Shown one piece after another: positions 36,276 to 45,627 of a stretch of DNA of 64,000 nucleotides. The stretch is from CBDDDW01 sp965226805 (GTDB taxonomy: Bacteria; Chloroflexota; Dehalococcoidia; Lucifugimonadales; JAGWBF01): assembly GCA_965226805.1 (NCBI GenBank), contig CBDDDW010000019.1, forward strand, positions 1-64,000. Direction: 5' to 3'. The number at the start of each line of letters is the position of its first letter. The first letter of the stretch is position 1. A program made the translations under genes and the position numbers. The notes beneath the pieces were generated by a model, which was not told the DNA's origin, did not search any database, and worked only from the letters and a program-made list of their open reading frames with translations.

Positions 36276-38600
36276 ATGGCTTCCAACGTAGTGCTATCTA
36301 CTCAGGAATATAAGGTCGTAGGCACCAGGCCCATCCGCCACGACGGAACGGACAAGGTGACCGGACGGGCCCAGTATAGCGCCGACATCGACCTGCCTGG
36401 CCTCCTTCACGGCAAGATCTTGAGGAGCCCTCACGCACATGCCCGGATCAAATCCATCGACACCAGCCGGGCCGAGGCGCTGCCCGGAGTCAAGGCCGTG
36501 ATTACCTCCGCGGAGCTTCCTCAGCCCTCTGGGCTCGCGTCGGAACTGGGCGAGGGGTTTATCATGAATAACCCGAAATTCATGACCAACAATTTTCTGG
36601 CTGCCGACAAGGCGCTATATAAGGGGCACGCTGTCGCCGCAGTGGCGGCGACGAGCCAACACATCGCGGAGGAGGCTCTGGCATTGATAGACGTGGACTA
36701 CGAGGTCCTGCCTTCGACAATGAATGTCCTCGACGCGATGAAGGAGGACGCTCCCATACTCCACGAGACTCTGGCTACGCTGTCGGACCCCCTTAAAGCC
36801 GGGGGCGGCCTGCGTTCCCAGGATGAAGACGGCAAGAAGTCGAACATAGCTAACCAATTCATATTTGAGATAGGTGATCCCGAGAAAGGGTTCCAGAAAG
36901 CTGATGTGATCGTCGAGAGGAATTATGACACCAAGACAGTCCACCAGGGCTACATAGAGCCCCACAGTGGTACCGCGCTATGGAACGCCGACGACTACGT
37001 GACGGTCTGGTGCAGCAGCCAGGGCCATTTCAACGTAAGGGACCAGGTGGCCATCGTTCTTGGCATCCCGGTGTCCAGGGTCAAGGTTATCCCTCTGGAG
37101 ATCGGAGGCGGCTTCGGAGGCAAGCTGGTCCCGTACGTGGAGCCCCTTGCCGCTTTGCTCTCCAAAAAGACCGGGCTGCCCGTGAAGCTGACCATGAACC
37201 GGGCAGAGGTGTTCGAGGGAACGGGCCCTGCCTGTGGCTCCCACATCAGGGTGAAGATGGGTGCCACTAAGGAGGGTCGCATCACTGCGGCGCAGGCCGA
37301 GCTGTTCTATGAGGGGGGCGCATATCCCGGGTCACCAGTGGCCGCGGGCGGTATGTGTATGTTTGGTCCCTATGACATTCCGAACGGCAGGGTTGAAGGC
37401 TACGATGTGGTGGTAAACAAGCCCAAGACCGCGGCATATAGGGCGCCGGGCGCTCCCCACGCCGCGTTTGCCGCCGAGACCGTCATCAATGAAATTTGCG
37501 AGCGCATTGGCATGGACCCCCTTGAGTTCCGCCTGCTGAATGCCTCGAAAGAGGGCACGCGCCAGATTCCGGGCCCCAAGTTTCCCCGCATAGGCTGTCT
37601 GGAGACCGTTGAGGCCGCTAAGGCCCACGAGCACTACTCCGCGCCTCTCGAGGGGCCGAACCGTGGCCGGGGAGTCGCCAACGGCTACTGGAGGAACAAC
37701 ACGGGCGCGGCCAGCGCTACCGCCAGCGTCAACTCCGACGGGACTGTCAGCCTTGTGGAGGGGTCGCCCGACATCGGGGGGACCCGGGTAGCCGTGGCCA
37801 TGCAGCTGGCTGAGGTGTTAGGGATTCCGGCCGAAGACGTGCGGCCGACAGTGGGGGATACCGATTCAGTGGGCTACACCAGCATGACCGGAGGGAGCAG
37901 CGTAGCTTTCAAGACCGGGTTCGTCTGCTACGAGGCCGCCCAGGACATCGTCAGACAGATGGTGCAGCGGGCGGCCAGGATATGGGATGTCTCCCCCGAC
38001 GACGTGGAATACACCGACGGCGTCCTTGCCCATAAGTCGGACCCTGAGCTCAAGTTGACGTTCAAGGAGCTGGCGGGAATGCTCAACGCGACAGGCGGCC
38101 CCATAGTCGGCAGCGGCAACGTGGACCCAAGGGGAGTGGGGGGCGCCTTCGCGACCCACATAGTGGACGTGGAGGTAGACCCGGAGACGGGCAAAGTGGA
38201 GATATTGCGTTACACCGCCGTACAGGACGCCGGCAAAGCCATCCATCCCAGCTATGTGGAGGGCCAGATGCAAGGAGGAGTTGTCCAGGGCATCGGCTGG
38301 GCGCTGAACGAGGAGTACTTCTTCAACGATAACGGCGAGATGGTAAACTCCACCCTACTGGACTATCGCATGCCAACCAGCCTGGACCTCCCCATGATAG
38401 ATACGGTGATCGTGGAGGTGGCCAACCCGGGCCATCCCTTTGGAGCCCGCGGTGTCGGAGAGGTCCCCATCGTCCCTCCAATGGCCGCCATAGCCAACGC
38501 CATCTACAATGCCGTGGGCGTTCGGATGAACGAGCTACCCATGTCTCCTGGCGCCGTCCTGGAGGCCCTCTGGGAGAAGGACCGGGCGGGCACGGGGTAG
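36276..38600 (+). CDS. Xanthine-dehydrogenase-family molybdopterin-binding subunit
   Basis: 774 residues from ATG 36276 (AGGGAGG about 10 bases upstream). Marks of the large Mo subunit: GKILRSPHAHARIKSID, HQGYIEPHSGTALW, CSSQGHFNVRDQVA (Mo-pterin glutamine), IGGGFGGKLVPYVEP, AAYRAPGAPHAAFAAE and the C-terminal catalytic glutamate in GARGVGEVPIVPP. It is complete. Partner FAD and 2Fe-2S subunits are not next to it, so they would come from elsewhere. The family hydroxylates purines, aldehydes, CO or N-heterocycles; sequence alone does not tell which. Confidence 0.93.
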   Translation: MASNVVLSTQEYKVVGTRPIRHDGTDKVTGRAQYSADIDLPGLLHGKILRSPHAHARIKSIDTSRAEALPGVKAVITSAELPQPSGLASELGEGFIMNNPKFMTNNFLAADKALYKGHAVAAVAATSQHIAEEALALIDVDYEVLPSTMNVLDAMKEDAPILHETLATLSDPLKAGGGLRSQDEDGKKSNIANQFIFEIGDPEKGFQKADVIVERNYDTKTVHQGYIEPHSGTALWNADDYVTVWCSSQGHFNVRDQVAIVLGIPVSRVKVIPLEIGGGFGGKLVPYVEPLAALLSKKTGLPVKLTMNRAEVFEGTGPACGSHIRVKMGATKEGRITAAQAELFYEGGAYPGSPVAAGGMCMFGPYDIPNGRVEGYDVVVNKPKTAAYRAPGAPHAAFAAETVINEICERIGMDPLEFRLLNASKEGTRQIPGPKFPRIGCLETVEAAKAHEHYSAPLEGPNRGRGVANGYWRNNTGAASATASVNSDGTVSLVEGSPDIGGTRVAVAMQLAEVLGIPAEDVRPTVGDTDSVGYTSMTGGSSVAFKTGFVCYEAAQDIVRQMVQRAARIWDVSPDDVEYTDGVLAHKSDPELKLTFKELAGMLNATGGPIVGSGNVDPRGVGGAFATHIVDVEVDPETGKVEILRYTAVQDAGKAIHPSYVEGQMQGGVVQGIGWALNEEYFFNDNGEMVNSTLLDYRMPTSLDLPMIDTVIVEVANPGHPFGARGVGEVPIVPPMAAIANAIYNAVGVRMNELPMSPGAVLEALWEKDRAGTG

Positions 38601-38711
38601 TTCCGAAGCGGTCTAGGCCAGGGAACTTCCTGCCTGAAATCGCTTGCTATCATGTAGCGTCCTGAACCGTGAGTTCGTTCAATTAATTGGCGGTTGTGGT
38701 TGTCAGGTCGT

Positions 38712-38800
38712 GGTTCGACAAGCTCACCAAGAGCGGAAATCGACAAGCTCACCACGAGCTGAAATCGCAACTCCCCGCTCACCCTGAGCTTGTCGAAGGG
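38712..38800. repeat. Cluster of TTCGACAAGCTCACC-type repeats
   Basis: Three copies in about 90 bases: TTCGACAAGCTCACCAAGAG, then TCGACAAGCTCACCACGAGC, then the inverse form CACCCTGAGCTTGTCGAAGG. The first and last can pair into a hairpin between the molybdoenzyme gene and the alcohol dehydrogenase gene. Other copies are at 43740 and 54472. Confidence 0.75.
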
Positions 38801-38850
38801 CGTCCCATTCGACTGCGGATTGCTGACTCAGGACACTAGGCAGGTTGCCC

Positions 38851-39933
38851 ATGAAAGCTGCCGTGCTGCGGGAGGTAAACACTCCGCTTCGCATCGAAGA
38901 GGTGCAGGTAGATCATCCGGGACCTCGCGAGGTCCTTATCCTCACCGGTGCGACGGGCGTTTGCCACAGCGACCTACATTTTCTCGAAGGCAAGTACAGC
39001 CTCCCGATGCCGGCGGTCCTGGGCCACGAGGCGTCGGGCACTGTGGAAGCCGTCGGCGACCTCGTATCCTACGTCAAGCCGGGCGATCGTGTCATCACCT
39101 GCCTTTCGGTGTTCTGCGGCCACTGCCACATGTGTTTGAGCGGCCGCCCTAATCTTTGCCTTCGCGCCGACGTCGTTCGAGGCCCGGAGGAACCGCCACG
39201 CCTTAGCCGGGACGGAGTCCCGGTCCAGCAACTCGTGAGCATCGCCGCCTTCGCGGAGAGCATGCTTGTCCATGAGCACGCGCTCGTGAAGGTAAGAGAC
39301 GACGTCCCCTTCGAGCAGCTCGCGCTGATAGGATGCGCGGTCACGACCGGGGTTGGAGCCGTGATCAACACGGCCCACGTCGAGCCGGGAAGCACGGTCG
39401 CGGTCATCGGTTGCGGAGGCGTTGGCCTGAACTGTATTCAAGGAGCGGTCCTCGCAGGGGCCGCCCGGGTCATCGCTATAGACCAGGTGGAGACCAAGCT
39501 GGTTCTTGCTCGTGAGTTCGGCGCCACCGACGTGATCGACGCGTCGGGTGGCGGGGTCTCCCAGAAGGTCATCGAGATGACCAGTGGCGGGGTCGATTAC
39601 TCTTTCGAGGCGGTCGGCAGGAAGGAGACCGCCGAGCAGGCGTTTGAGATGCTGGGCCCCGGCAGCACGGCCACCATAGTTGGAATGATCTCCCAGGGCA
39701 CCAAGATAGAGCTTGATGGCCCTTCATTCCTGGGAGACAGAAAGATTCAAGGGTCGAGCATGGGGTCCAACCGCTTTCGCATCGATATTCCGCGCTATAT
39801 AGAGTTTTACATGCAGGGCCGGCTGAAGCTGGACGAGCTGGTGTCCCAGCGGATCAGACTCGAGCAGGTCAACGACGCCTTCGAGGACATGAAGCAGGGC
39901 CACGTAGCTCGAAGCGTGATTACCTTTGACTAA
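38851..39933 (+). CDS. Zinc-dependent alcohol dehydrogenase (MDR family)
   Basis: 360 residues from ATG 38851. Catalytic zinc residues are in GVCHSDLH, GHEASG and the GCAVTTGVG cysteine. The structural zinc lobe has CGHCHMCLSGRPNLC. The NAD fold is VAVIGCGGVGLNCIQGA. Length and motifs match the class III/aryl alcohol group (similar to AdhC or Rv-type). A likely terminator hairpin follows at 39961. The neighbouring Mo enzyme could act on its aldehyde product. Confidence 0.92.
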   Translation: MKAAVLREVNTPLRIEEVQVDHPGPREVLILTGATGVCHSDLHFLEGKYSLPMPAVLGHEASGTVEAVGDLVSYVKPGDRVITCLSVFCGHCHMCLSGRPNLCLRADVVRGPEEPPRLSRDGVPVQQLVSIAAFAESMLVHEHALVKVRDDVPFEQLALIGCAVTTGVGAVINTAHVEPGSTVAVIGCGGVGLNCIQGAVLAGAARVIAIDQVETKLVLAREFGATDVIDASGGGVSQKVIEMTSGGVDYSFEAVGRKETAEQAFEMLGPGSTATIVGMISQGTKIELDGPSFLGDRKIQGSSMGSNRFRIDIPRYIEFYMQGRLKLDELVSQRIRLEQVNDAFEDMKQGHVARSVITFD

Positions 39934-39960
39934 CAGGCTGGGGAAGAAAGGGGCGTGCAG

Positions 39961-39977
39961 AGGGGCGAAGCCCCTTT
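39961..39977 (+). terminator. Possible intrinsic terminator after the alcohol dehydrogenase
   Basis: AGGGGCGAAGCCCCT forms a 6-base stem with a GAA loop followed by TT. A second imperfect hairpin (GGCTCAGGCA with TGCCCTGAGCC) lies at about 39987-40016. The T-tract is short. The rest of 39934-40239 has no gene. Confidence 0.4.
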
Positions 39978-40239
39978 GCTGGTCCGGCTCAGGCAGATGA
40001 GAGCCTGCCCTGAGCCAGCCGAAAGGTTGTCCCTCAGATGTAAGTTTCTCCCCCGTCCTGGCCCGGGGATGGTCGAAAGAGTTTTTCAGCACCCTGTTAA
40101 ATGGGGATACATGGGGGGATGGTTCGGTGGATGGCAGATCACGATTGCGTCCCTAATATGAGGCAGACATTATGACGCAGTTTTCCGCAGTCAGGTACTA
40201 CGTGATTAGTAGGCGGACTCAAGCAAAGGTGCGTAAAGG

Positions 40240-40815
40240 TTGAAAACCAGACTCGCCTGGGCCACCAGCGAAGGTATGATCGCATACCACGACCAGGACT
40301 GGGGAGTGCCGGTCCACGACGACCGGACGCTGTTCGAGATGCTAATTCTCGAGGGCGCTCAGGCCGGGCTGAGCTGGGCCACCATTCTCCGGAGGCGGGA
40401 GAGTTACCGCGGGGCGTTCGACGATTTCGATCCGCGGAAGGTGGCGCGCTACGACGCAGCCAAGGCCGCGGAGCTGCTTCAGGACACGGGCATCGTGCGC
40501 AACCGTCAGAAGATCGCCTCTGCCATCAGTAACGCCACGGCGTTCGTGGAGACGCAGCGGGAGTTCGGAAGCTTCGACGCCTACCTGTGGCGCTTCGTGG
40601 GCGGGAGGCCCCTTGTCAACGGATGGACCGAGATGAGCCAGATTCCGGCCACTACCCCCGAATCGGATGCCCTGAGCAAAGACCTGCGCGGCAGGGGTTT
40701 CAGTTTCGTGGGAGCCACAATCTGCTACGCCTTCATGCAGTCCGTCGGCCTGGTAAACGACCACCTGATCGACTGCTTCCGGTACGCGGAGCTTGTCGCT
40801 GGCGATGGCGACTGA
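40240..40815 (+). CDS. tag: 3-methyladenine DNA glycosylase I-like protein
   Basis: 191 residues, starting at TTG 40240 (AAAGG just upstream). The TAG family is clear: IAYHDQDWGVPVHDDRTLFE, LILEGAQAGLSWATILRRR (catalytic Glu), LLQDTGIVRNRQKIASAI, FSFVGATICYAFMQSVGLVN and DHLIDCFRY. Zinc ligands of the E. coli enzyme are Cys4, His17, His175 and Cys179. The last three are kept, but the first reads RLAW instead of RCGW. The enzyme removes alkylated adenine from DNA. Confidence 0.88.
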   Translation: MKTRLAWATSEGMIAYHDQDWGVPVHDDRTLFEMLILEGAQAGLSWATILRRRESYRGAFDDFDPRKVARYDAAKAAELLQDTGIVRNRQKIASAISNATAFVETQREFGSFDAYLWRFVGGRPLVNGWTEMSQIPATTPESDALSKDLRGRGFSFVGATICYAFMQSVGLVNDHLIDCFRYAELVAGDGD

Positions 40816-40976
40816 GACGGAGCTGCCCTCCGCCCAGCACTACCCCAGCAACACCTCTCGAAGCCGACGGATCACCACCTCTAGCTTCCCTTTGTCGAGA
40901 TTGAGGGATCGACCGCCAGCTCCGTAACTCCGCTCAAAGCAATTGAATACCCGATGAGAAAGTCACGCTACGGAAG

Positions 40977-41085
40977 TGTCACTCTGAGCCGCAGGCGAAG
41001 AGTCTGGGGTTGAGGGGTGAGACACCCGGCCTCTCCAAACCCTTTTTCCGCCGGGTGCCGACTCAGGGGCGTCAGAAGGATCACC
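40977..41085. repeat. Degenerate GTCATTCTGAGC-type repeat
   Basis: GTGTCACTCTGAGCCGCAGGCGAAGAGTCTGG at 40976 onward matches one arm of the 36051 and 57573 elements. The other arm is eroded (CCGACTCAGG near 41058). It sits between convergent tag and the M24-type gene and may end both transcripts. Confidence 0.6.
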
Positions 41086-42291
41086 CTAGCTTGAGGCGGC
41101 GGGGCCGGGGTGGAAGGCGGTAAGCCGCTCGTGGCCCTCGGCTGTGACGAGCAGCGTCTCTTTGGACCAGAACCCGCCGACCCGCTCCTCCCAAACGTAG
41201 GGCTGGAGCACAAGCACCATGCCGGGCTCCAGCAACCACTCGCTCTCGGGTTCGCCAGCCGAATCCGCGCCGAGGATGGGCGGCTCGTAGCCGACCCCCG
41301 TGCCATGGACTACGGGCACCGTAGGAAGTGGGTAGAAGGACTCGTAGGCCCTCCGCAGGGTAGCCACGCTGAGGCCTGGCCGGCACCGGTCGGCCATCGA
41401 TTCGTACACCCGGGCCCAGCGTTCGTAGAGGGCTTTCTGCCGTGACGTCGCCCTGGCCCGCTCGCCGCAGATCCACGTCCTGCCCACGTCGGATTCATAG
41501 CCGCGGAAGAACGCGCCCCCGCTCAGCGTCACCAGCTCGCCCAGGAGGACCGGCCGGTCGCTCGTTATCTGGCGAACGGGCGGTCCGTTGATGGAGGCGC
41601 CATCGGGATCGTCCCTGACTTTCGGCTGGACGCAGAACCCTCCCTGGAAAGCAGGATTTGCAGCCCCGTATTCGGCGGCCTTTCCAAGGAACACGCCCAG
41701 CAACTCCCGCTCGGTGACGCCGGGTCGCAAAGCCGATACCACTTCGGCCAGAGCTGATTCCGAGATGGCGATCGATGTCCTTATGAAGTCGATTTCATCG
41801 CGGGTCTTTACGGACCGGGCCTCCCGCATGGCAGGCTCTCCATTCACCAGGGTGGCGCCGGGGAAAGCCTCTCCCAGCAATCGAAAGAATATTGGGGACA
41901 GCCGGTCCACACCCACGCGGCCAGTACCGAAGGAGCCCAGGACCTTCTTGACCGTGCCTACGAGGTTGCTCGGGTCGTAGCTAGGCGGGTGGAGGTGGTC
42001 CCTGGGCACCGATTCAGGCACCCCCTCATCATCGGGCGCTGTAAAGTGGAACTCCCGCTGCGCCTTGAGGACTATCACTGTGGGGGCATAGCCCGGGGCG
42101 AAGGTCCTGGGGGCGGAGACCTTACCTTGAGCGCCGGTGACGTACCTGCCGTTGGCCCCTGTGGCCAGCAGAAGCACGTCCAGGTCGTGCCTCTCCATGG
42201 CATCCAGGACCCGCTGGAACCGCTCCCTGTGCATGCGGGCGATGTCGATACGCCCGCCCGGCTCCACGGCCATAGCACCAGTCGAGGTCAA
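41086..42291 (-). CDS. M24 (creatinase/prolidase-like) protein with an incomplete metal site
   Basis: 401 residues from a TTG at 42291; ATG 42273 is an alternative. It has the creatinase N-domain (RFQRVLDAMERHDLDVLLLA) and pita-bread fold. At the five metal positions I read LVTLSGGAFF (Ser in place of the first Asp), YESDVGRTW (Asp kept), PVVHGTGVG (His kept), LVLQPYVWEE (Gln in place of Glu) and WSKETLLVT (Glu kept). Two ligands are lost, so metallopeptidase activity is unlikely. Creatinase itself is metal-free, so a C-N hydrolase role is possible. It starts two bases after the paralogue upstream. Confidence 0.85.
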   Translation of the reverse strand: MTSTGAMAVEPGGRIDIARMHRERFQRVLDAMERHDLDVLLLATGANGRYVTGAQGKVSAPRTFAPGYAPTVIVLKAQREFHFTAPDDEGVPESVPRDHLHPPSYDPSNLVGTVKKVLGSFGTGRVGVDRLSPIFFRLLGEAFPGATLVNGEPAMREARSVKTRDEIDFIRTSIAISESALAEVVSALRPGVTERELLGVFLGKAAEYGAANPAFQGGFCVQPKVRDDPDGASINGPPVRQITSDRPVLLGELVTLSGGAFFRGYESDVGRTWICGERARATSRQKALYERWARVYESMADRCRPGLSVATLRRAYESFYPLPTVPVVHGTGVGYEPPILGADSAGEPESEWLLEPGMVLVLQPYVWEERVGGFWSKETLLVTAEGHERLTAFHPGPAASS

Positions 42292-42293
42292 GG

Positions 42294-43529
42294 TCAGTCC
42301 TCCCAGGGGGTGTATGGAAAATTGGTGATCACCTCAGGCTCACCCTCGGTGACGACGACAATATCCTCGGACCGGTAGCAGGATACACCCTCCTCATAGA
42401 TAACCGGCTCCACAAGGACCACCATGCCTTCCTGTATCTGAATGCTCTCGTCGAACTCTGGGCCCAGATCGGTCCCGATAAAGGGCATTTCAGCCGGGAG
42501 TACCCCTATGCCGTGGATGAGCCATAGGTGGTTCAGCCAGGGCTTCCGCGCACTGCCCGCGGCCTGGAGCGCCGCGCGAGTTAGGTCGCCGCCCGTCTTG
42601 CCGGGCCGGCATTGCTCCAGTGTGGCCAGGTAGACCTCCCTCCACCTCTTGTACATCTCGGTGGTCTCCCTGGCAGAGGGCACACCCATGGAGGTGATCC
42701 AGGTCCGGCCGAAATCCGAATGGTACCCCATGTACTCGATCCCCGTGTCCACCAGAAGGAGGTCCCCATCCCGCATTATCCGGTCCGTCGCATACAGGGG
42801 GAAGGCAAGGTCGTTTAGGAAGGAAAGGGGGCCATCCTTGAGCCATTTGGGGACGACGGTCCAGATGGGATCGACGTGGTTTCCCGTGGCGCCCAGCTCC
42901 ATCACCCGCTTCAACAGAACGGCGCTCAGGTCAGTCTGACGCATTCCGGGGCGGAGAGCCGACATCACGTCGTACATGGCGAGGTCGTTGATCGCCTCTG
43001 CCGTTCTGATGCACTCTATCTCGTCCCTGGTCTTGAGGAGCCTGGCCGCGGCCACGCACGGGCCGGCATCCACGAGCGTCGCCTGAGGCAGGACCTCCGG
43101 GAGCAGAACATGCATGGCGCCCGTAGAGTCCTCTGTGCCAACCTTGCCGTTCAACCTCCGCCCGAGGACTGCACCCAGGACGCTCCCCATCCGTCTGACC
43201 CCTTCCTCGGACCCGATGGACAGCGGGCCATGTGTGTTCTCCTCAGGAAAGTCCGGCGGCACTCCGTCTGGGTAGGGGGTAAAGAGGTGGGGAGTGCTCC
43301 CGTCCCGCGGAACAGCCGCGGCTATGGGGTGCAGAGCCGCGCGGGAGAGGTCGGTTACCATGGTCCGTGCGCCAGTGGCGTAGTAGACGTTGTGGTCGCT
43401 GGTAAGGAGGAGAAGGTCGATGTCGCTCTTCTCCATGGACTCGATCAGCTTCCGGTGGCGCTCCGCCCTCATACGCCGGAAGTCGATGCGCTCTATCTCG
43501 AACGCCGATGGGGAAGCGCCTGCGGTCAT
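42294..43529 (-). CDS. M24 metallopeptidase-like protein (Xaa-Pro dipeptidase/creatinase class)
   Basis: 411 residues from ATG 43529. The N-domain has RHRKLIESMEKSDIDLLLLT. The metal set is complete: LLLVDTGIEYMGYHSDFGRTW-type Asp/Asp, LIHGIGV (His), VLVEPVIYEEG (Glu) and YRSEDIVVVTEGE (Glu). It is likely a real dinuclear-metal hydrolase for dipeptides or similar C-N compounds. It is the first gene of a pair with the degenerate paralogue downstream (2-base gap), probably one transcript. Confidence 0.88.
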   Translation of the reverse strand: MTAGASPSAFEIERIDFRRMRAERHRKLIESMEKSDIDLLLLTSDHNVYYATGARTMVTDLSRAALHPIAAAVPRDGSTPHLFTPYPDGVPPDFPEENTHGPLSIGSEEGVRRMGSVLGAVLGRRLNGKVGTEDSTGAMHVLLPEVLPQATLVDAGPCVAAARLLKTRDEIECIRTAEAINDLAMYDVMSALRPGMRQTDLSAVLLKRVMELGATGNHVDPIWTVVPKWLKDGPLSFLNDLAFPLYATDRIMRDGDLLLVDTGIEYMGYHSDFGRTWITSMGVPSARETTEMYKRWREVYLATLEQCRPGKTGGDLTRAALQAAGSARKPWLNHLWLIHGIGVLPAEMPFIGTDLGPEFDESIQIQEGMVVLVEPVIYEEGVSCYRSEDIVVVTEGEPEVITNFPYTPWED

Positions 43530-43739
43530 ACCTCGCTCCGACCGACCCTGGGCGCTTCGCGTGTGACTCGCCCGCTGGCCCTTCTCATCTCACCCCGCCG
43601 TTATTTATAAGATGCGGTTCCCAGAGCCCTAACCCCATGCAGGGTGCCTCTACAGATATGGCCACCAGGAAGAGCCGGGCTTGGGGCCACAATACAGCAG
43701 GCCCTATAGCGTGTCAATGAACAAAGGCCGGCTCACGCG

Positions 43740-43761
43740 CTCGTGGTGAGCTTGTCGAACC
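43740..43761. repeat. TTCGACAAGCTCACC-type repeat at the edge of an SDR fragment
   Basis: CTCGTGGTGAGCTTGTCGAACC is the inverse form of the repeat at 38712 and 54472. The recognisable SDR coding begins right after it, so a rearrangement at the repeat may have removed the first part of that gene. Confidence 0.65.
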
Positions 43762-44196
43762 ATCCACAGCATGTACCACTGCTGCAAGGCCATGGTGCCG
43801 GGCATGGTGGAGCAGGGATGGGGCCGGGTGGTAAATATAACTGGCCACGCCTACCTTACCCTCACAGGCGCGGGTGTCCACGTCAAGGCCGGAAAGGCGG
43901 CCGCGGTGGGGTTCACGCGGGGGCTGGCGGGAGAGATGGCACTTTACAACATCACCGTGAATCACGTAGCCCCCGGCCTGATAGACACTCCTCCTCGGCT
44001 GAACAAATACTACCGGGATGACAAGCCCTCGGACCAGAGGCCCTGGGGTCCTGAAGAGAGAGTAGAGGCGGTCCCGCTGAAGCGCACCGGAAGCCCGGAA
44101 GAGCTGGCGGCCCTGGTGGCCTTCCTGTGCTCCGATGAAGCGGCCTACCTGACCGGCCAGACGTATCTCGTAAACGGGGGCCTCGCCGCCGTCTAG
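43762..44196 (+). pseudogene. Short-chain dehydrogenase, C-terminal half only
   Basis: The frame reads MYHCCKAMVPGMVEQGWGRV, VNITGHAYLTLTGAG, KAAAVGFTRGLAGEMALYNI, TVNHVAPGLIDTPPRLNKYY and SDEAAYLTGQTYLVNGGLAAV, all typical of the second half of an SDR. The NAD-binding first half (TGxxxGxG) is missing. The YxxxK motif reads VKAGK, so the catalytic tyrosine is also replaced. It is 141 residues from the internal ATG 43771, but no function is expected. Confidence 0.8.
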
Positions 44197-44208
44197 CAGT
44201 TAGCAGCC

Positions 44209-45627
44209 CTAGAGGTCTGGGCTCCGTGTGTGCCATTCGGTGTGGGACTCGAAGTTGTACGCTACCCGAAGCACTGTGTCCTCATCGAAGGGCCTGCCCG
44301 CGATCTGGAGGCCGATGGGCATGCCAGACTGAGTGAACCCGTAGGGAATCGCGATGGCGGGCATGGAGGCGAGACTATATGGAGTCGTGAATGAGCGATC
44401 TCCAAACTGACGTGCGATCACCTCCTCTTTGCTGCGGAAGACGACGGCCTCATCCGCGATTTTGGGGGCGGGCCCATTGGACATAGGCGAGATTAGCACA
44501 TCGAACCTTCCCAGGGCGGACATCATCTGCTCCCGCATGATGCCACGGGCCTGCTGTGCCCTGTTGTAGATACCAGCCGACACTAGGGACGCCGACATCA
44601 GCCGGGCCCTCGTGGCGCTGTCATACTCTCGGGGCCTGGCTCTGATACGGTCGAAATGAACGTGGGCCCCGTCGGTGTCACAGATGGCGACGAAGAAGGG
44701 CGCGGACAAGGGGATCAGGGGAATGGAAACCTCCTCGACGGAGGCGCCCAACTCCTCCAGCACCTCTATGCCTGCCCCGAACGCCTGACGAACATCTGCA
44801 TCCGCCGATTCGGGAGGCTTAAGCTCTTTTATGACGCCCACCCGTGTCCCTCGGATATCCTTCTTCAGCCTATCGGTGTAGTCCGGCACGGGTAGGCGGC
44901 TGGACATTGCGTCACGGGGGTCGTGTCCGGAGATGGTCTGTAGGACCAAAGCGCAGTCTTCGACACTCCTAGCCATGGGAGACACTGTGTCCATGGACCA
45001 GCACACAGGAACGACACCGTGGCGGCTCACCCTGCCGTACGTGGGTCGGATGGCCACAATCCCACAAGCCGCCGCCGGGATTCTCCCAGACCCCCCGGTG
45101 TCCTCTCCTAGCGCAGCCGCGCACATGCCCGCGGCGACGGCGACTCCCGACCCGCTGCTGGAGTGGCCGGGAATCCTATCCAGGTCCCAGGGGTTCCGCG
45201 GGTTCCCGTAGGGATGCTCCCGGGTGCCCCCGAAGGCGAACTCGGCCATGTTCTGCTTCCCCAACAGGATGGCCCCCGCTTCAAAGAGGCGGCTCACTAC
45301 CGTAGCGTCCTCATCGGGGACCAGGTCGGCGTAGAGCTTGGAACCGGCGGTGGTGCGAAGACCTTTGGTAAAGAACTGGTCTTTCAGGCCGACCGGTATC
45401 CCGTGCAGTGGCCCGCGGTACTCACCCCTCGTGATCTCCTCCTCTGCCCGCCGCGCCGAGGCCAGGGCACTTTCACCGCAAACCGTGATATAGGCATTCA
45501 GCCGGCCGTTCAGCCTCTCTATCCGGTCAAGGTAGGCCTGTGTAAGCTCGACCGGTGAGACCTCTTTTGACTTTATCAGCGGGGACACCGCTGCTATTGT
45601 GCTCAGGGCCAGTTCCCGGACGTTCAT
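44209..45627 (-). CDS. Amidase-signature hydrolase
   Basis: 472 residues from ATG 45627. Amidase-signature family: catalytic lysine in GIPVGLKDQFFTKGLRTTAG, cis-serine loop GHSSSGSGVAVAAG, nucleophile serine in GEDTGGSGRIPAAACGIVA. Full family length. It cleaves C-N amide bonds; GatA of the tRNA amidotransferase is a close relative, but no GatB is near. Its start overlaps the stop of a 73-residue GatC-like gene. With the nitrile hydratase at 56-57 kb it could turn amides into acids. Confidence 0.9.
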   Translation of the reverse strand: MNVRELALSTIAAVSPLIKSKEVSPVELTQAYLDRIERLNGRLNAYITVCGESALASARRAEEEITRGEYRGPLHGIPVGLKDQFFTKGLRTTAGSKLYADLVPDEDATVVSRLFEAGAILLGKQNMAEFAFGGTREHPYGNPRNPWDLDRIPGHSSSGSGVAVAAGMCAAALGEDTGGSGRIPAAACGIVAIRPTYGRVSRHGVVPVCWSMDTVSPMARSVEDCALVLQTISGHDPRDAMSSRLPVPDYTDRLKKDIRGTRVGVIKELKPPESADADVRQAFGAGIEVLEELGASVEEVSIPLIPLSAPFFVAICDTDGAHVHFDRIRARPREYDSATRARLMSASLVSAGIYNRAQQARGIMREQMMSALGRFDVLISPMSNGPAPKIADEAVVFRSKEEVIARQFGDRSFTTPYSLASMPAIAIPYGFTQSGMPIGLQIAGRPFDEDTVLRVAYNFESHTEWHTRSPDL

